Made by a program: the position numbers and the translations under genes
Source of the DNA: Eriocheir sinensis
Taxonomy: Eukaryota > Arthropoda > Malacostraca > Decapoda > Varunidae
DNA length: 64,000 bases
Assembly: GCF_024679095.1 (NCBI RefSeq)
Contig: NW_026111784.1
Coordinates: forward strand, 7,501 to 71,500
Direction: 5' to 3'
The notes under the pieces: model-generated
Database searches by the model: none
What the model saw: the letters and a program-made list of their open reading frames with translations, nothing else
What the model was told of the DNA's origin: nothing
In this document: positions 48,480 to 60,195 of the stretch, piece after piece
How the letters are laid out: the number at the start of each line of letters is the position of its first letter
Position numbering within the stretch: position 1 is the first letter of the stretch

Positions 48480-49200
48480 CCTGATCTGTGACTCTTCCCG
48501 CTCTCTCAATCAAAATGGCGGGGACTCCCGCGGTAATTTTCCACAGGCCACTCCCTGAACAATGAAATCATGACATTTCGCCCCGCCCCCTTTAAGAAAA
48601 CTTTTGTCTTCAGAGAAAAGTTTTTAAACTGTGAATACGCTGCCAACACTGGTAACATGCCCTACACCTGCACCTACAGAATAGCATGTTCCTGACAGTA
48701 CTTTCTCACACTTTTCACACACCCTCTCATACTGTGGTGTATGTCAGTTAACCTCTGCTCAGGTAATTGACGGTTCGCCTGTGAGTGAAAAAAAACTCAA
48801 CATTTACGTTAATACTCAAACTAGAGGGAAAACTCCATAGCGTGGCGCCAGTACCTTTTAGAGCGGGCTTGGGGAGCTACGCCACATTTATTCACAATAT
48901 GTAAGTGGTGTTGTGTATGTATACATAGTGTAGGTGGAACAGATGTGGAGTAGCTGTAGGTAGGTGTAAAAATGGTGTAACTTATTGTATAAATTCCTGA
49001 CTAACTGCCTAATTTTTCTTACATTATCACACCATGCACCATACCATGCGACTTAAATTTTAAGCATACCGCAAAACTCTCCCACATCTACGGTCTGAGG
49101 CTGAGAATAGTGAGCTTGGCTGATCGCACCATGGGGTGGCGACGCCTGAGCCCATCTAATCTGAACACTTTCGTCACTTGGTTCCTCGACTCATCCGAAT
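48480..49200. other. Interval between the direct repeats
   Basis: No recognised gene. A CpG-richer part at 48,210-48,560 has two atggcg-containing contexts that could be promoter-proximal, but no exon can be supported. Confidence 0.4.
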
Positions 49201-49209
49201 CTCAAGGTC

Positions 49210-49285
49210 CCAAGATCATAAGAACATAAGAACATAGGGAAACTGCAAGAGGCCGGGTGGCCTACACAGGGCAGCTCCAGAATCC
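49210..49285 (-). mobile_element. CR1-like LINE 3'-end fragment
   Basis: ataagaacataagaacatag followed by ctgcaagaggccgg and gggcagctcc is the reverse complement of the 3' end of the CR1-like element at 21,930-23,547. It is a very short 5'-truncated copy. Confidence 0.8.
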
Positions 49286-49476
49286 CCCCCACTACTCACG
49301 ATGGGTGAGCTGTAGTTACAGGGGTTACAGGTAGAGGCTTGATCCTCGTTATACCGGCGGTACTAGGCACGCATCCAGTACCCCGTCACCTTACTGCACC
49401 CACACCTCACTGCCACTAGTGAATATAAAGTCTCCGAGCCACCTACTTGTCCATTTTGATCATCTTAATCTGCCAC

Positions 49477-49621
49477 CTACGCTAAAACGCCCTAAAGGCT
49501 ATGGATTTATTATTTATTGATAACCTAACACATGCAATTGGTCATAGTGGGTCATGCATCCCACACATAGCTCAGCGTTGGCAGTAATAACGAGTATGTT
49601 TTGAAAAGCTCGCTGCTTCGT
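49477..49621 (+). repeat. ~145-bp direct repeat, right copy
   Basis: Partner of 48,332-48,476, with only a few substitutions. Confidence 0.85.
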
Positions 49622-50067
49622 TACTCTTATACGCTAGTTTCCATTAACCAGGCTTCCCCATAGTAGTGTTATGCACATGTGCAAGTCGGGAGAAAAGAGT
49701 AAGTCAGCAGAATAAGCAAAACTTGGCTGGAGATGGACACAACCACTCGCTCTCCCCTGAGAGGCAGTAAAGAGGAACAGAGTTGCCAGATGTATCTCTG
49801 AACCAGTGAATACCATATGCATGCGAATATTTAGACGTTTATTAACACGAAAAAAAAAAATCCAGTGCAGGGCAGCCCTGATCGTGACACGTCACTGCAT
49901 ATGGGGGTAAGTTCCAAAGCTTTTTTTTTTTTTTTTTGCTAATTTTGCCATAAAACTTCGTCACAAGGAGGCTGAAAGATGTACGCTAGATCTAGGTTGT
50001 ACAAACTTGTGAGAATTTCTCCGAATATTTCGTATTTTTTTTATATTTTTCCGAATTTTTCCTAGAC

Positions 50068-50707
50068 CAGGGGTTCTTAACCTTTTGATGATTCCAGACC
50101 CCCATTGGCTGGCTCTGCATGATCACATACCCCCTCGCTTGACTGCCAAAATCGTCATCAATCAACTCTGCGCCTACAGCTCAACTATCAATCATATTCA
50201 AAATACACTGAAGAGAGTTGCAAGACGTTCGGGACCCGGTTGCCAAATATTTTGGGTGGACGGATGTTTTCCCCCCAGGCCCGTAATTTTTGCAGGTTTT
50301 TTTTTGAGGGGGGGCTAGAGGGCATCATAGTTTCATGAGGGGGGGAGGGAGGCGAGCGAAGCGAGCGTGCACAGGTGAGTGAATTGTTTTTTTAAATCAG
50401 CACTTTTATAGGGATTTTCAGGCCGATATAGAAAACATTAAAGGGGGGTTATAGCCCTCCCAAGAAGTATGGTCCTGCCCCATATTTAGAACTACATTTA
50501 ATTGGTTTCCAAATATTACAATAAGTATAGTAAAAAAGTGATACAACTGAGTTCTAATCAATTTTAGTCCTGAAATAACACAAATTATGAACATTGAATA
50601 GCAGTGCTAGTAATGATGTATCATTCTAAGGATTATTGATAGATCAAATATATAATAATATTCCCATACTCCCAAGGGGTATGGATACCACCGGTTAAAA
50701 AAACCTG
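50068..50707. mobile_element. 640-bp hAT-type non-autonomous element
   Basis: Left end CAGGGGTTCTTAACC; the reverse complement of the right end is CAGGTTTTTTTAACC. The ends carry a further subterminal match around the ccc-atac motif. Flanks tcctagac and acccagac form an imperfect 8-bp target duplication. No transposase is inside. It is not closely similar to the hAT element at 33,454-40,118. Confidence 0.7.
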
Positions 50708-50709
50708 AC

Positions 50710-52430
50710 CCAGACGATCCCTATAATCTGTATTTGTTTACTGGCTGACACCTATTGGGAACTACGCAGGATGAACTCCATATTTGGAGTGTCTTTGTTT
50801 GCCGGAAACGCAATGATAATCGCATATTTATAAGTGAATGATAATTAGAGCAAGTAGCACATTAGAATATCCCTGTGTTAACGAAAAAATGGCCCCATGA
50901 CACATCCACACACAAAATAAAAACTTTATTATGTTGAGTTATTCCCACAAGTGCAAGTTTTCTCGGTACGGTTTCTCTTTGTTTTCGCCGATGTAAAAAC
51001 AGAGAGCCTCTGTCCGACGTCGTAGCTTTTTCATTGTACTGAATATCCTTAACACTTTTAAATTACTTTAAACTTATCAAACAGCTATTCCAAGAAGATC
51101 ATGCAGCCGTTATTTGTACCTACATTCAAGACAGAGTCATTAATGGCTTCGGCGGCAGACATCTTTTCAGGCGCAGCCTTGATTTTGTCGATTACGCTAT
51201 TGGATTGCAAGAATTACTCCTCCGATGGGATACCGCACTAAGAATGACTCTAGTGACTCAACATCTTCACGTTGGAAAAAGAGACGAATAGGCGTTGATG
51301 TGATTCTACTTAAACCGTTTCAAAACTTTGAGCAATCAGTGTTTAGGCTGAGCGTACAATGTGACAACAAATAATTATCCACCGATTCAAGAGAGGTGAT
51401 TTACTACATATATCGGCAAGAGTTTTCCTTTTGGAACAGGGTCATCACCTCTGAAATAAGCGTCCCGCAGTAATGGTTGAGGTGTAAACAATATTTCTTA
51501 AACACATTGAACAATACTAGGTTACATCAGATATAAACTGAATGGCCAAGAACATTCATAGAGCAAATGCTATTTAATCTATTTTTTTGGTCACTGAAAT
51601 TGTAAACGTAATGTAGAGACCATGCGCCACAGCTGCGAGTGCCCTCGGTGCTCTTCTCCGTTGCAGTGATCATTGAGCCTAGTGTGGGGAAAAACCCATT
51701 ACCTCGGGTCACAGGGCCAATGTGACATCTAGGTTACCAAAGTTTATTTTCCCCAGTTTCCCTAGGTATACCTATTTATCAGGCTGGCTGCCCGTGGCGT
51801 GATTCTCACCGGGGATTCGTAGCTAGACACACCAATCACTGCACAACGGAGACGCGTGGGCACTGACATACCTAACAAACTGACTGAATCATTTGAGCCA
51901 CGTTATGAGCCAACCGCATTATTATTGCGTGATATTCTATATTACATGAGTCTTCTCTTTCTCCTTCTTCTCCTCCTCCGGGTTCTTCCATTATCGTCAA
52001 TCTCCAGTAATCTTCTTACTTCATAATACGTATTCGTAGCGTGGCACCTTAATTAATGTGATCCCAAAAAATCCTCCTTATCAGGCACGACCGAGAGGCA
52101 AACAAGTCCTGAAGCGCGGCACGCGGATCCTCCAGGCCTCGCAAAATTAACTGAGCCCGAGTGCAAACAAAATACACTCATGCACACACTCACTCACTCA
52201 CTCACTCACTTGGCCCAGATCTGACCGAGGTCAGACGTGGGCCGCGGCGCTCCGAAAGGAGCAGCCAGGGGCCAGCCTATTGGCCCCCCCCTCCCCCATC
52301 CCCTACGTCCCCCTCTCCCATTTCATCAAAATCCCAACTTCGTAAGATACTTTTGTGCCATCAAGCTTCATCGCGGTGACAGACAGTGAGTGCAGTGCGT
52401 TTGTGGTGCCGTTAAGACGCTGAAGAGGTA
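50710..52430. other. Intergenic region with a short (CACT)n tract
   Basis: A CACT repeat lies at about 52,189-52,209. Nothing else is supported. Confidence 0.5.
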
Positions 52431-52523
52431 ATGGCCAGTGTGACGCCGCCGCGGCCATACCATCCGGCCGACTCCCCAGGTCCTCCCAGGTACACCAGCC
52501 CGACCATCATCCGGCTGGGTTAA
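52431..52523 (+). CDS. Candidate short proline-rich first exon
   Basis: An ATG in a fair context (ggtaatggcc) opens 30 codons rich in Pro, Tyr and Arg, in GC-rich sequence unlike its surroundings. Before the TAA there is a possible splice donor (ctgg/gttaag at about 52,518). It could be the start of a host gene, but no downstream exon was found, and chance is a real alternative. Confidence 0.2.
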   Translation: MASVTPPRPYHPADSPGPPRYTSPTIIRLG

Positions 52524-53499
52524 GTCGGTTCAGGTGCAGTGCAGTGTTGAGACCCGTCACTCAGGTAGAGGCATGGGTGAGGCAATCAGCACTCCCCTCA
52601 ACATAAAAGGCAGTGCAGACCAGGTGCATGACGACAGACGTTCCCACGCCTACTCTCTCGCTTGTCATCCTCTTCCCTTCTTGTCTCGCCGGCTAGATGC
52701 AGATTAGAAGATTTACACTAAGCCCATAAACTGAGTGACGGTCGAAACCGCCTCTACCTGCACCCCGCCCCCCATCAGCTGCGACCTGACCCTTTCTGAC
52801 CTGGGCCCGAATTTACAATTAATCTTAATCTTTAACTTAAAAGTTTCACTGAATCTCAAGTTTAACTTATAGCTGAGATTAAATGAAAAAATAAGTTCAA
52901 CTTCGTTCAACAGCTGATCCAGTATGAAAATTTGTCCTGGCAAAAGATATATTTTTTTAAATTGCAGAATTGCAACACTTCAGTGATTGAATATGTAGTA
53001 ATACTACTTTATCAATGTTATATGATGATATACTTCAGAAATATGGGCATAATAAGGTAGTATTTATAAAATAAAGGTTACGTTTATCATCCGCGCAAGG
53101 TGATATTCTTTTTTTTCTCTTGAATGTAAACACGGACACGCGTTCCTGTTCGTCTTCCTCATCCCTCCATCACCCACCCTCTGACAAAGTAATCATGGAA
53201 AATATTACCGCTTTCACTTCTCCCAAGAGGAAAAGGGGAGTGAATTGGAGAGACTGCCACACTCTACACATAGTAGAGCAAGTTGGTTTAAGGAAGACCA
53301 TACTGAGGGGCAAATTCAGCCCTAGTTTAACATACAATGACAAGCGGGCAGCGTGGGAGGAGGTGACAAACAGCCTCAATTCCACGTTTGGGCTCAGCCG
53401 CAGCCAGGCAGAAGTCGATAAGAAGTGGCAGAACACCAAGACCACTTCCATTCAACGGCTTTCTGCTATGAGGGAAGCCCAAAGAAAGACAGGTTGAGT

Positions 53500-54185
53500 A
53501 ACAGTATTAAATTTTGTAGTATTGATATATTTTCGTTATGTTCGTATGAGGATTAGTAAGCAGGGTAAAAGTGGACAAGGAATTTGCAATCATCCCGTTT
53601 GGAGATATTTGTTCTGTACTGCATATTTAAATAGTAATCACTTATCTAGAAATTAAAGGTAAATATGGAGAGTCACTACGCGCCTCTAGTTTTACTGCTG
53701 CATCATACATATACTGCATCTAGAAGTGATGATAGAAGTAACAGATATTACTGCTCTCCACTTCAACAAGCTTAAAACACCTGGTAATGGGGAGGAAATT
53801 GTGTGGTAAAGGTATTGCAATAATGCTGTCTATCTGAAATGAAGCATTTCTGTGATCTACTTACGGAAAAAATACACATTTTCTAAATGAATCCCCCGAT
53901 AGCATTGCTGTGGGGCAGCGCCATTTTGATGGATCCCAATAAGTAATTGTATGTTTACATTCATTAGCAGAAGGCGTTATGTGGGGTTGGTTCAGGGGGT
54001 TAAGCCCCCCCATCAGGGGTTAGGTTATGTAAAGTTCAGTTGGGGTAGTTTAAATATGCACCCCCACCTTCTTTTTCATTTTAAGTACTTGAGCCTTCAT
54101 ATTATGGTTGAGGGACATGTATTTCGTCCCTTAAATATAATATGGAAGCGTAATATCGTATGTATTTTGGAGGCACAGAGACTCC
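53500..54185 (+). other. Intron 1 of the Myb/SANT-like gene
   Basis: AT-rich with no coding signal. The 3' boundary is uncertain. Confidence 0.4.
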
Positions 54186-54534
54186 ACAATTACCTGCTTT
54201 TCCTTCTAGGTTTGGGTTGACCAGGCTATGTGTTAAGATTAATTTGGACCTTGTTACAAGTGGGGGCTCAGCGGTGGATACCTCGCTGTGTGACATCACA
54301 GAGGCAGTCCTCCGAGTCATCGGGGAGGACAGCAGTACAGCGAGGGGTATATCCAAAGGGATATCCCAAAATGACACAGCCCTCATGGAAGCAGACTTGT
54401 AAGTATACCACTGTTTGATATTATTTTTTTATGAAAATGTATTCTTTAAAAAGAGGACATTTGATTTAGACGTTCTCTTTGCACCCACTTCAGGTAAAAC
54501 AGTTTAGCATCAACTTTATATAACTTTATATAAT

Positions 54535-54760
54535 ACGCCTCTGTGGTCTAGTGGTCAGCGTGCCTGGCTACTACTCTGCAGGCCCGGGCAGTCTGCGTGC
54601 AGCGCACCCAGCTGTTCATCCTCCCTTTCGGGCTGGTCAACAAATGGGTACCTTTACCTCTATGTAATTACCCAATGCTGATGTGTGGGGGGTTCTGAGT
54701 GCCTACTGCTTGATTTATAAGTTATTTTGGTAGGTGTCATCATGGTAGCCTAGGACAGGT
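54535..54760 (+). mobile_element. tRNA-derived SINE, family A, within intron 2
   Basis: Head tgtggtctagtggtcagcg (box A-like), then the same body motifs as the copy at 31,998 (cacccagctgttcatcctc, ggtcaacaaatgggtacct). It lies in the second intron of the Myb/SANT-like gene. Confidence 0.75.
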
Positions 54761-55282
54761 ACAGTTTCAATTAACATGCCCAACTCAATCTTGCAGTCAC
54801 AGGTTTGATTCCAGAATTGCCCGTAGATAATTAGTGGGGCACTGATATGCATAGGCACTCAGCATTTCCTTCTACAGCTTATTAGTTGCTTATTTGACTC
54901 CGTCATTAACATAAAAAATGTAACTTAGGATTTGTCATTCATGGCAGTTCAAACTTCTTTTTTTTCATTCTCCTACTTAGAAGTATTGTGCTCAGTACAT
55001 AGTGTATTACTGTGCATTTTTTAATGCAAATTTCTTTTTTAGGGATGATGATGCCTCCAGCACCAGCAAGGTGGCTCGTCTTGAGCCACCTCCAACTGGA
55101 ATGGAACCCAGCCCGGCCAGTGAGGATGTAATGGTAAGGAAGTTCTTGCTTAGCCCATCTCCACCTCCAGTACCTCCTCCCCTTCCATCCAACTGCTCCA
55201 CCAGCAGAGAGGCTTTAGTCATATGCAAGGAGGCAGTAGAAGTTTCTAAGAAAATCTGTGCTGCATACATAGTTATTAAACA

Positions 55283-56158
55283 TGTTGTAACCCGCAATCC
55301 GGGTCACACAGGGGAGACGACACACTGTTTGTACTAGTGACACTTGACTTAAAATTCTGGTACTTTAGGAGTATTTAAAGGAGTTCGTAAATGGGGTGAT
55401 GAAACGGTGTCGCCTTTCTTATATGTATTTTATTCTACCTTAATACTACTTAATATTACAGAGGGTAAAAATATTGTTTAAACCAGCGACTGGCTTACTA
55501 GACTCAATGAGTCTTCAGGTTTTCTTTCACTATTGGTTACTGACGTTAACACTGGTATAATATTGAGTAAAAACTCACACAATAAAGTATCATAGAAATA
55601 TAATCCTAAGTAAAACTAAGATAATAGAACACAATAGATATGTTAGATACGCTTTCCTCTATGGTAATTCTTCACTCCATACTCACAGTAGCAAAGATGA
55701 ATGTTCTACCCATGTTGTCTAGGGAAGGACAACTGCAACGAGCAGAGTGCTGGTTGATCTGAGGTCAAGCCTGGAGAAAATGCTTCTTATATAGGCAGAC
55801 ATCGCGAGGGTAATACGTCAGGCGTGTGAGTCATACATCAAACTCACACCGAGCTCATACAATAATCTACCTAACCGACATGCTTAATTCACGCGGTGAC
55901 GCAGCTTTGTTTTCATAACATTTTGTTCCGCGGCTGATCGTGTATTGGCCGCGGTGATTGTGTTTTGGCTTAGAGAGATAAGCGGGTGCGTTAATGGGCA
56001 ATTACAATTGTGTATAGGTTGGTAAATGAACAGTGGGGACAATCATGTGTTGGAGTCCGTGTTGTGTTTTAGCGGTCGATACCGCTGTTGTCATCGGAAA
56101 ATATTGCCGGTGAAGATGATGATGACACGAGTGGTGTCGCAGCCCTCGGGGCACCACA
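55283..56158 (-). repeat. 3' LTR of the Gypsy element
   Basis: Starts TGTTGTAACCC on the plus strand. A near-palindrome of tgtgaccc and gggtcaca (clearer in the right LTR) lies at the edge. On the minus strand TATATAAG lies at 55,786-55,793 and AATAAA at 55,429-55,434, in the order promoter then polyadenylation signal. The inner edge is inferred from CA at about 56,158, followed by a C8 run that would be a G-rich polypurine tract on the coding strand. Confidence 0.8.
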
Positions 56159-56169
56159 TACCCCCCCCG

Positions 56170-57932
56170 TTAAAACCACGCCACGTCCTCGTGGCACGAA
56201 GCGGTCCGCCCGGCGGACGACCATGGAGGGCCAAGACGGGGATGGCGGGATCGTGGGGAGGAGGCCTGCGAGAGACGGGACCTGAAGAGACAGAAGGCCA
56301 CCCCACCGGCGACGAAGACGACGCCGAGGAGAGCAGCCACCCCACCAAGGGAGGAAGGGGTCGAAGGCGGGGACCGGAGACGGATTCCTGGAGCGCGTGA
56401 AGTGCTGGAGGAGGTCCAGCAGGGGGCCAGAGACGACCCGGGCGACGGCGGCGGGGAGGAAGGGCCCAGGGGAGTCTTGGCCCGGAGCGATGAGACCACG
56501 TCACGTCCGATGTGGAAGGGGCGCGATGAACCGTCAGCGGGGCGTCACCGTCCATAGTAGCAGAGGCAGGAGGCTGAAGGCGTCGGAGTGGGCACTACAG
56601 CCCATACCGAGGCGGAGGAGACCCGTCCGTTGATGGTCTGCCTGTATTTGGAGACCGGGCTGTCCGGGCAGACCATGGTGACCATCTGGGGAGTATCGGT
56701 AGCGAAGACCCAGCCCGCAGGAGACAGGATGAAGACCGGGGAAGACTCTGAGGAGAGACTTAGAACACAGCGAGAGGGCGTCTGGGCGATCGAGAAGAGA
56801 GCGATCTCGCAGCGCTGGACAGAAGTCGAGTAGACAGGGGCGACAGGGGACATACATAGAGCAGGTGGTGTTTAGTACAGCGGTCCAAGGAGTCTAAGAG
56901 CATATAGTGAGTGCGGTCTTCAGAAACCGCAAGGTAAGTGGAAAGCGTGTCGGTGTGCAGAAAATATGGCGTGCCATCAAGATGAAAAGGCAACGCGTCC
57001 ATTTTAAACACATCGAACACGTCAGAGGATCCCCTTTCATGGGGATTTGTAAGTAGAAGTGAAGGGTTCCTGAGGAAAGCGTACCTTTAGAAATAACCCT
57101 AGAGACATCTCTATACAATGCTAAATATTCATGTGCTGCAGGGAAAAGTAAGCCTGGGTAATGGAGTGACGCATTGCTGAGCACACGAAATAGTACATCA
57201 TTTGGAAGGAGGAGAGGAAACCTGCGTTTGGGACAGCTGCTGAAGGCCAAGCTTGAGATTCAGAGTATCATGATTTAGGTCACTAAGTGCCAACTGAATG
57301 AGAAGGATAGTCTCCAAAATACGCATTTCCTTCAATTTGCAAGGTTTTTAGTGAGAACTGACGGATAATAGCTGAGGCTAAAGCCGAGGCGGACTCTAGA
57401 CGGGAGATGGCAGAATGAATATGACGGAGGTCCCGAACTGTGGCGTTGAGGACTTCCTGATGGAGGTTAAGTTGACGTCTCTCTTCTGTGGACAGAGTGT
57501 AGAGCTGGGAGAGCTTCCGTGTATCACATCTATTTGGGCCTGAGTGGCCGTACCGAAAAGGAGGTTTGCTACCGAGCCAAGGAAATCCACGGCCCCTCGC
57601 TTCTGGCGAGTCCGAAACGGGCTTCCATCTCTACCACTCATAGCCGACAGAAAGCTGTTAAGATCTTTGAATAACTTCTCAAACTCAATGTGAAAAGAGT
57701 CTAGAGTGCGCCTGAGCAGACCAACAGTAGGGAACGATTGATTCATATGTTCAATCGACCATGAAACTTCCGCTGTTAGATTTGCCACGTTGATGAGAGG
57801 ACGTTGGATGTCGTCCGTCTTGATGACGACGGGGACAACATAGTACCGTCCTGTCAACAGCATCTTAAAGACTGGGGAGAAGACGAGGCCGGGACGAATG
57901 GGTTGCTCCCGGGAGGGATCAAGGGAAGACAA
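56170..57932 (-). pseudogene. Gypsy envelope (F-like fusion protein) gene, frame-broken
   Basis: The N-terminal frame (57,396-57,932) has a short motif RQKR (residues 109-112) followed by a hydrophobic GAVDFLG... segment ending in LLFG, the cleavage site and fusion-peptide pattern of errantivirus and baculovirus-F-like envelopes. Later parts continue in other frames at about 56,894-57,250, 56,760-57,020 and 56,545-56,853, with Cys-containing extracellular sequence (TPQMVTMVCPDSPVSKYR). The region below 56,545 is GC-rich, and its frames are not clearly envelope. At least two frame changes are visible, so no full-length product is made from this copy. Described only; no restored form is given. 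Confidence 0.75.
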
Positions 57933-57959
57933 GGAGAGGGCAACACCCAGGATCTGTAA

Positions 57960-58363
57960 TTATAGGGGGCATCAGTTCGTTGGTCGTTGGCGATACTCAA
58001 GAGGGCGTTCCATCACATTGGGGAGAGAAGGGGGTACCGTATTGGATCGTAATGAGCGACTGACACAGGGCTCTGAAGGAGCTGAGGGAACCAATGAGGG
58101 GACCTCTGAAGCATCTGAGGAGACAGGAGCCGGTGAGGAGAGCTCGGAAGGAGCTGAAAAGGACAATGGCAGCGGCTCCTCGGGGGAATAAGTCATGGGG
58201 AGTGGGTCCACTTCTACTACTTGATCAGGGAGAGGGTATGCACGCCTGACATTAGGAGAGTCATGGAAGCCAAGAGAGTCCTCGTGAACGACCTGAACAT
58301 TATTTGTGTGAACTGTCTTGATCTTACCACCTCTAACATGACGCAGTCGTAAGACTACAGGGC
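57960..58363 (-). pseudogene. Integrase C-terminal tail region
   Basis: A Ser/Pro-rich minus-strand frame (57,972-58,211) with VSRSLRSNTVPPSLPN lies between the integrase core and the envelope, in a different frame from the core. It may be the end of pol, displaced by an indel. Confidence 0.4.
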
Positions 58364-59589
58364 TTATTTTTCTAGCACCCTAAAAGGTCCATTGAACAAG
58401 GGCTGGAGCTTCTTTGGTTCGCCCTTTGTACAAACATGCCTTAAGTAGACCCGATCTCCTACTACCACCTGTTTGGGTTTGGATTTCCTAAACATTCTTT
58501 CTGACTCCTGCCATCCTATATCTATATTGGTCTGACATAGTTTATAGGTACGCTGCGCGACACTAGAAGTAAACGCTTTATAGCTGTCAACATCATAACA
58601 AGGTTGGAGTTTATTCTCAAGCACTTCAAAAGGAACATTTGGGTCCCGAGAGAAAAGCAAGAAAAATGGTGAATCTTTCAGAACACGGTGGTAGGCAGTG
58701 TTGTAGGCGTGTGTTGCAACCGGAAGCATTTGGTCCCAGATACCGCGATTGTCCTCGCACAAAGTTCTCAAGATATTTATTAAGGTGCCATTAGGCCTTT
58801 CTATCACACCGTTTGCAGACGGGTGATAAGGAGTTGTCCTTAGATGATCAATCTGTAACAACTGAGTCAACTCTCGTAAGAGAGTGTTGACGAACTCCTT
58901 TCCTTGATCCGTGACTAGAATCGGCGGGATGCTGTGTACACAGACTACGTTCTTGTAGAACGCAGCTGCCACTTCCTTGGCTGCCTTCGTACGAAGGGGG
59001 GTTGCTACCAAGAAGCGTGACAGGACGTCTATCACTGTCAGTACATACCTATAGCCTTCGTCTGAAACAGACAAAGGTCCGACAATATCCATATGGACTC
59101 TGTCAAACGGTTGGCCAACCTCTGGATACCTCATAAGTGGAGCTGGCGGGGATCCCTCTTCTTAAACCGACAACAGACAGGACAAGATCTGACATATTGC
59201 TCCACGTCCGCCTTCATTCCCGGCCAGTACGCAAACTTGCGACAGCGTGCCAACGTAACCTTAGTGCCTCCATGCCCTGCAGGTAGCATGGAATGCGCCA
59301 AAGCTAACGCGTTAGGAATGTAGCTTGGTGGAACGATAACCAGTCTTTTCTGCTTGTTGTATTCATCGCAAACATCGCGGTAGAGAATGCCGTTCTCTAC
59401 ACACACTTCACTAAGAGGCAGTTTTTTGAAGTGCCTCTTAGCTGCATTTAACGTTACATTGCTCCTCTCCGCAACCTTTCTCTCATCTCTCTCATGTACG
59501 TTACCACCGGTGGTTTGTTCAAAAGCATGCTTCAATTCTCTCAGTTCAGGATCGCGATCCTGGTGCTCCATGAGTCCAGCAAGACTCAA
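58364..59589 (-). pseudogene. Gypsy integrase (zinc finger and DDE core)
   Basis: The N-terminal part (59,131-59,589) has the HHCC finger: HSMLPAGHGGTKVTLARCRK and later SCPVCCRFKK. The core (58,364-59,134) has RVHMDIVG (Asp16 of that frame), LVTDQGKEF (Asp76) and ANGVIERPNGTL (Glu112), with exactly 35 residues between the last two. A one-base frame change separates the finger from the core at about 59,132. Family role: inserts the cDNA into the chromosome. Confidence 0.88.
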
Positions 59590-60154
59590 TGGAGAAACTT
59601 ATCCTGTTTGTCATGTCCCTCCGGAGAGGCGACAGACATGTCCTGTCCACCCGTAAGGGTGACAGACATAATTCGAGCATCAATTCGCCTTCTATCACGT
59701 CACTCTCCTGATTCCTAATCCTTGACAAAAAATCTGCTACCATGTTGCTGGAGCCTGGGAGATAATCAATACTAAAGTCAAATTCTCCTAGAAGTGTCTG
59801 CCAGCGTGCAATCCTGCTGCTAGGTACTGTGCTTTATAACAGCCAAGTCAGTGGTCTATGGTCCGACAGGATGTGTATCCTATAACCCAAGATAAGGGGT
59901 CGGTTAGTACTGAGGCCATAGATGACTGCTAAAGCTTCTCTCTCTACCGCTGAGTAGTTACGTTCTGCTCCATTCAGGGTTCTACTAAAATATGCTATGG
60001 GACGTAAATTACCATTTTCATCCTTTTGTTGCAACACACCACCTATTGCCTTATCTGACGCATCTGTGGTGAGATTGAAGGGCTTCCGGAAATCCGGAAA
60101 GGCTAAAACAATGTCAGTCGTTAGACTGTTCTTTAGTGTGCTAAATGCATGCAA
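59546..60154 (-). pseudogene. Gypsy RNase H domain and linker
   Basis: 59,834-60,154 shows FNLTTDASDKAIGGVLQQ, AYFSRTLNGAERNYSAVERE and HILSDHRPLTWLL, with catalytic Asp and Glu residues of Gypsy RNase H. The linker to the integrase (59,546-59,743, with MVADFLSRI) is in another frame. Confidence 0.85.
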
Positions 60155-60195
60155 TGCCTCTTCATTCCACTCCAGATGTGTCTTATCATTCTTGG

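Larger units (their letters stand above)
52803..55282 (+). mobile_element. Possible Harbinger-like element carrying the Myb/SANT gene (left part)
   Basis: GGGCCCGAATTTACAATTAA at 52,803 has the form of a PIF/Harbinger or MITE end, and the gene that follows encodes a Myb/SANT-like protein, the usual second gene of Harbinger transposons. No right end or transposase can be seen, because a Gypsy element interrupts at 55,283. This is inference only. Confidence 0.3.
53195..55282 (+). pseudogene. Myb/SANT-like DNA-binding protein, three exons, truncated by Gypsy insertion
   Basis: Exon 1 (ATG 53,195 to about 53,491) encodes FTSPKRKRGVNWRDCHTLHI and later KRAAWEEVTNSLNSTFG and EVDKKWQNTKT, a Myb/SANT-like domain as in NAIF1-type and Harbinger-associated proteins. 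It ends at a GTTGAG donor. Exon 2 (about 54,190-54,399) encodes LCDITEAVLRVIGEDSS and ends at GTAAGT. Exon 3 begins after tttcttttttag at 55,043, and the exon 2-3 junction is in frame. Exon 3 has a Pro-rich stretch (SPSPPPVPPPLPSN), then a helix, and is cut after ICAAYIVIKH by the Gypsy LTR. The exon 1-2 phase does not resolve cleanly, so that acceptor is uncertain. Confidence 0.65.

Noticed and set aside
48210..48560. Bidirectional host promoter near the atggcg motifs
   Set aside because: No exon or splice site could be linked to it; CpG content alone is weak evidence.
56026..56633. Plus-strand GC-rich Arg/Gly-rich frames within the Gypsy element
   Set aside because: They are antisense to the envelope region and LTR; no independent support.
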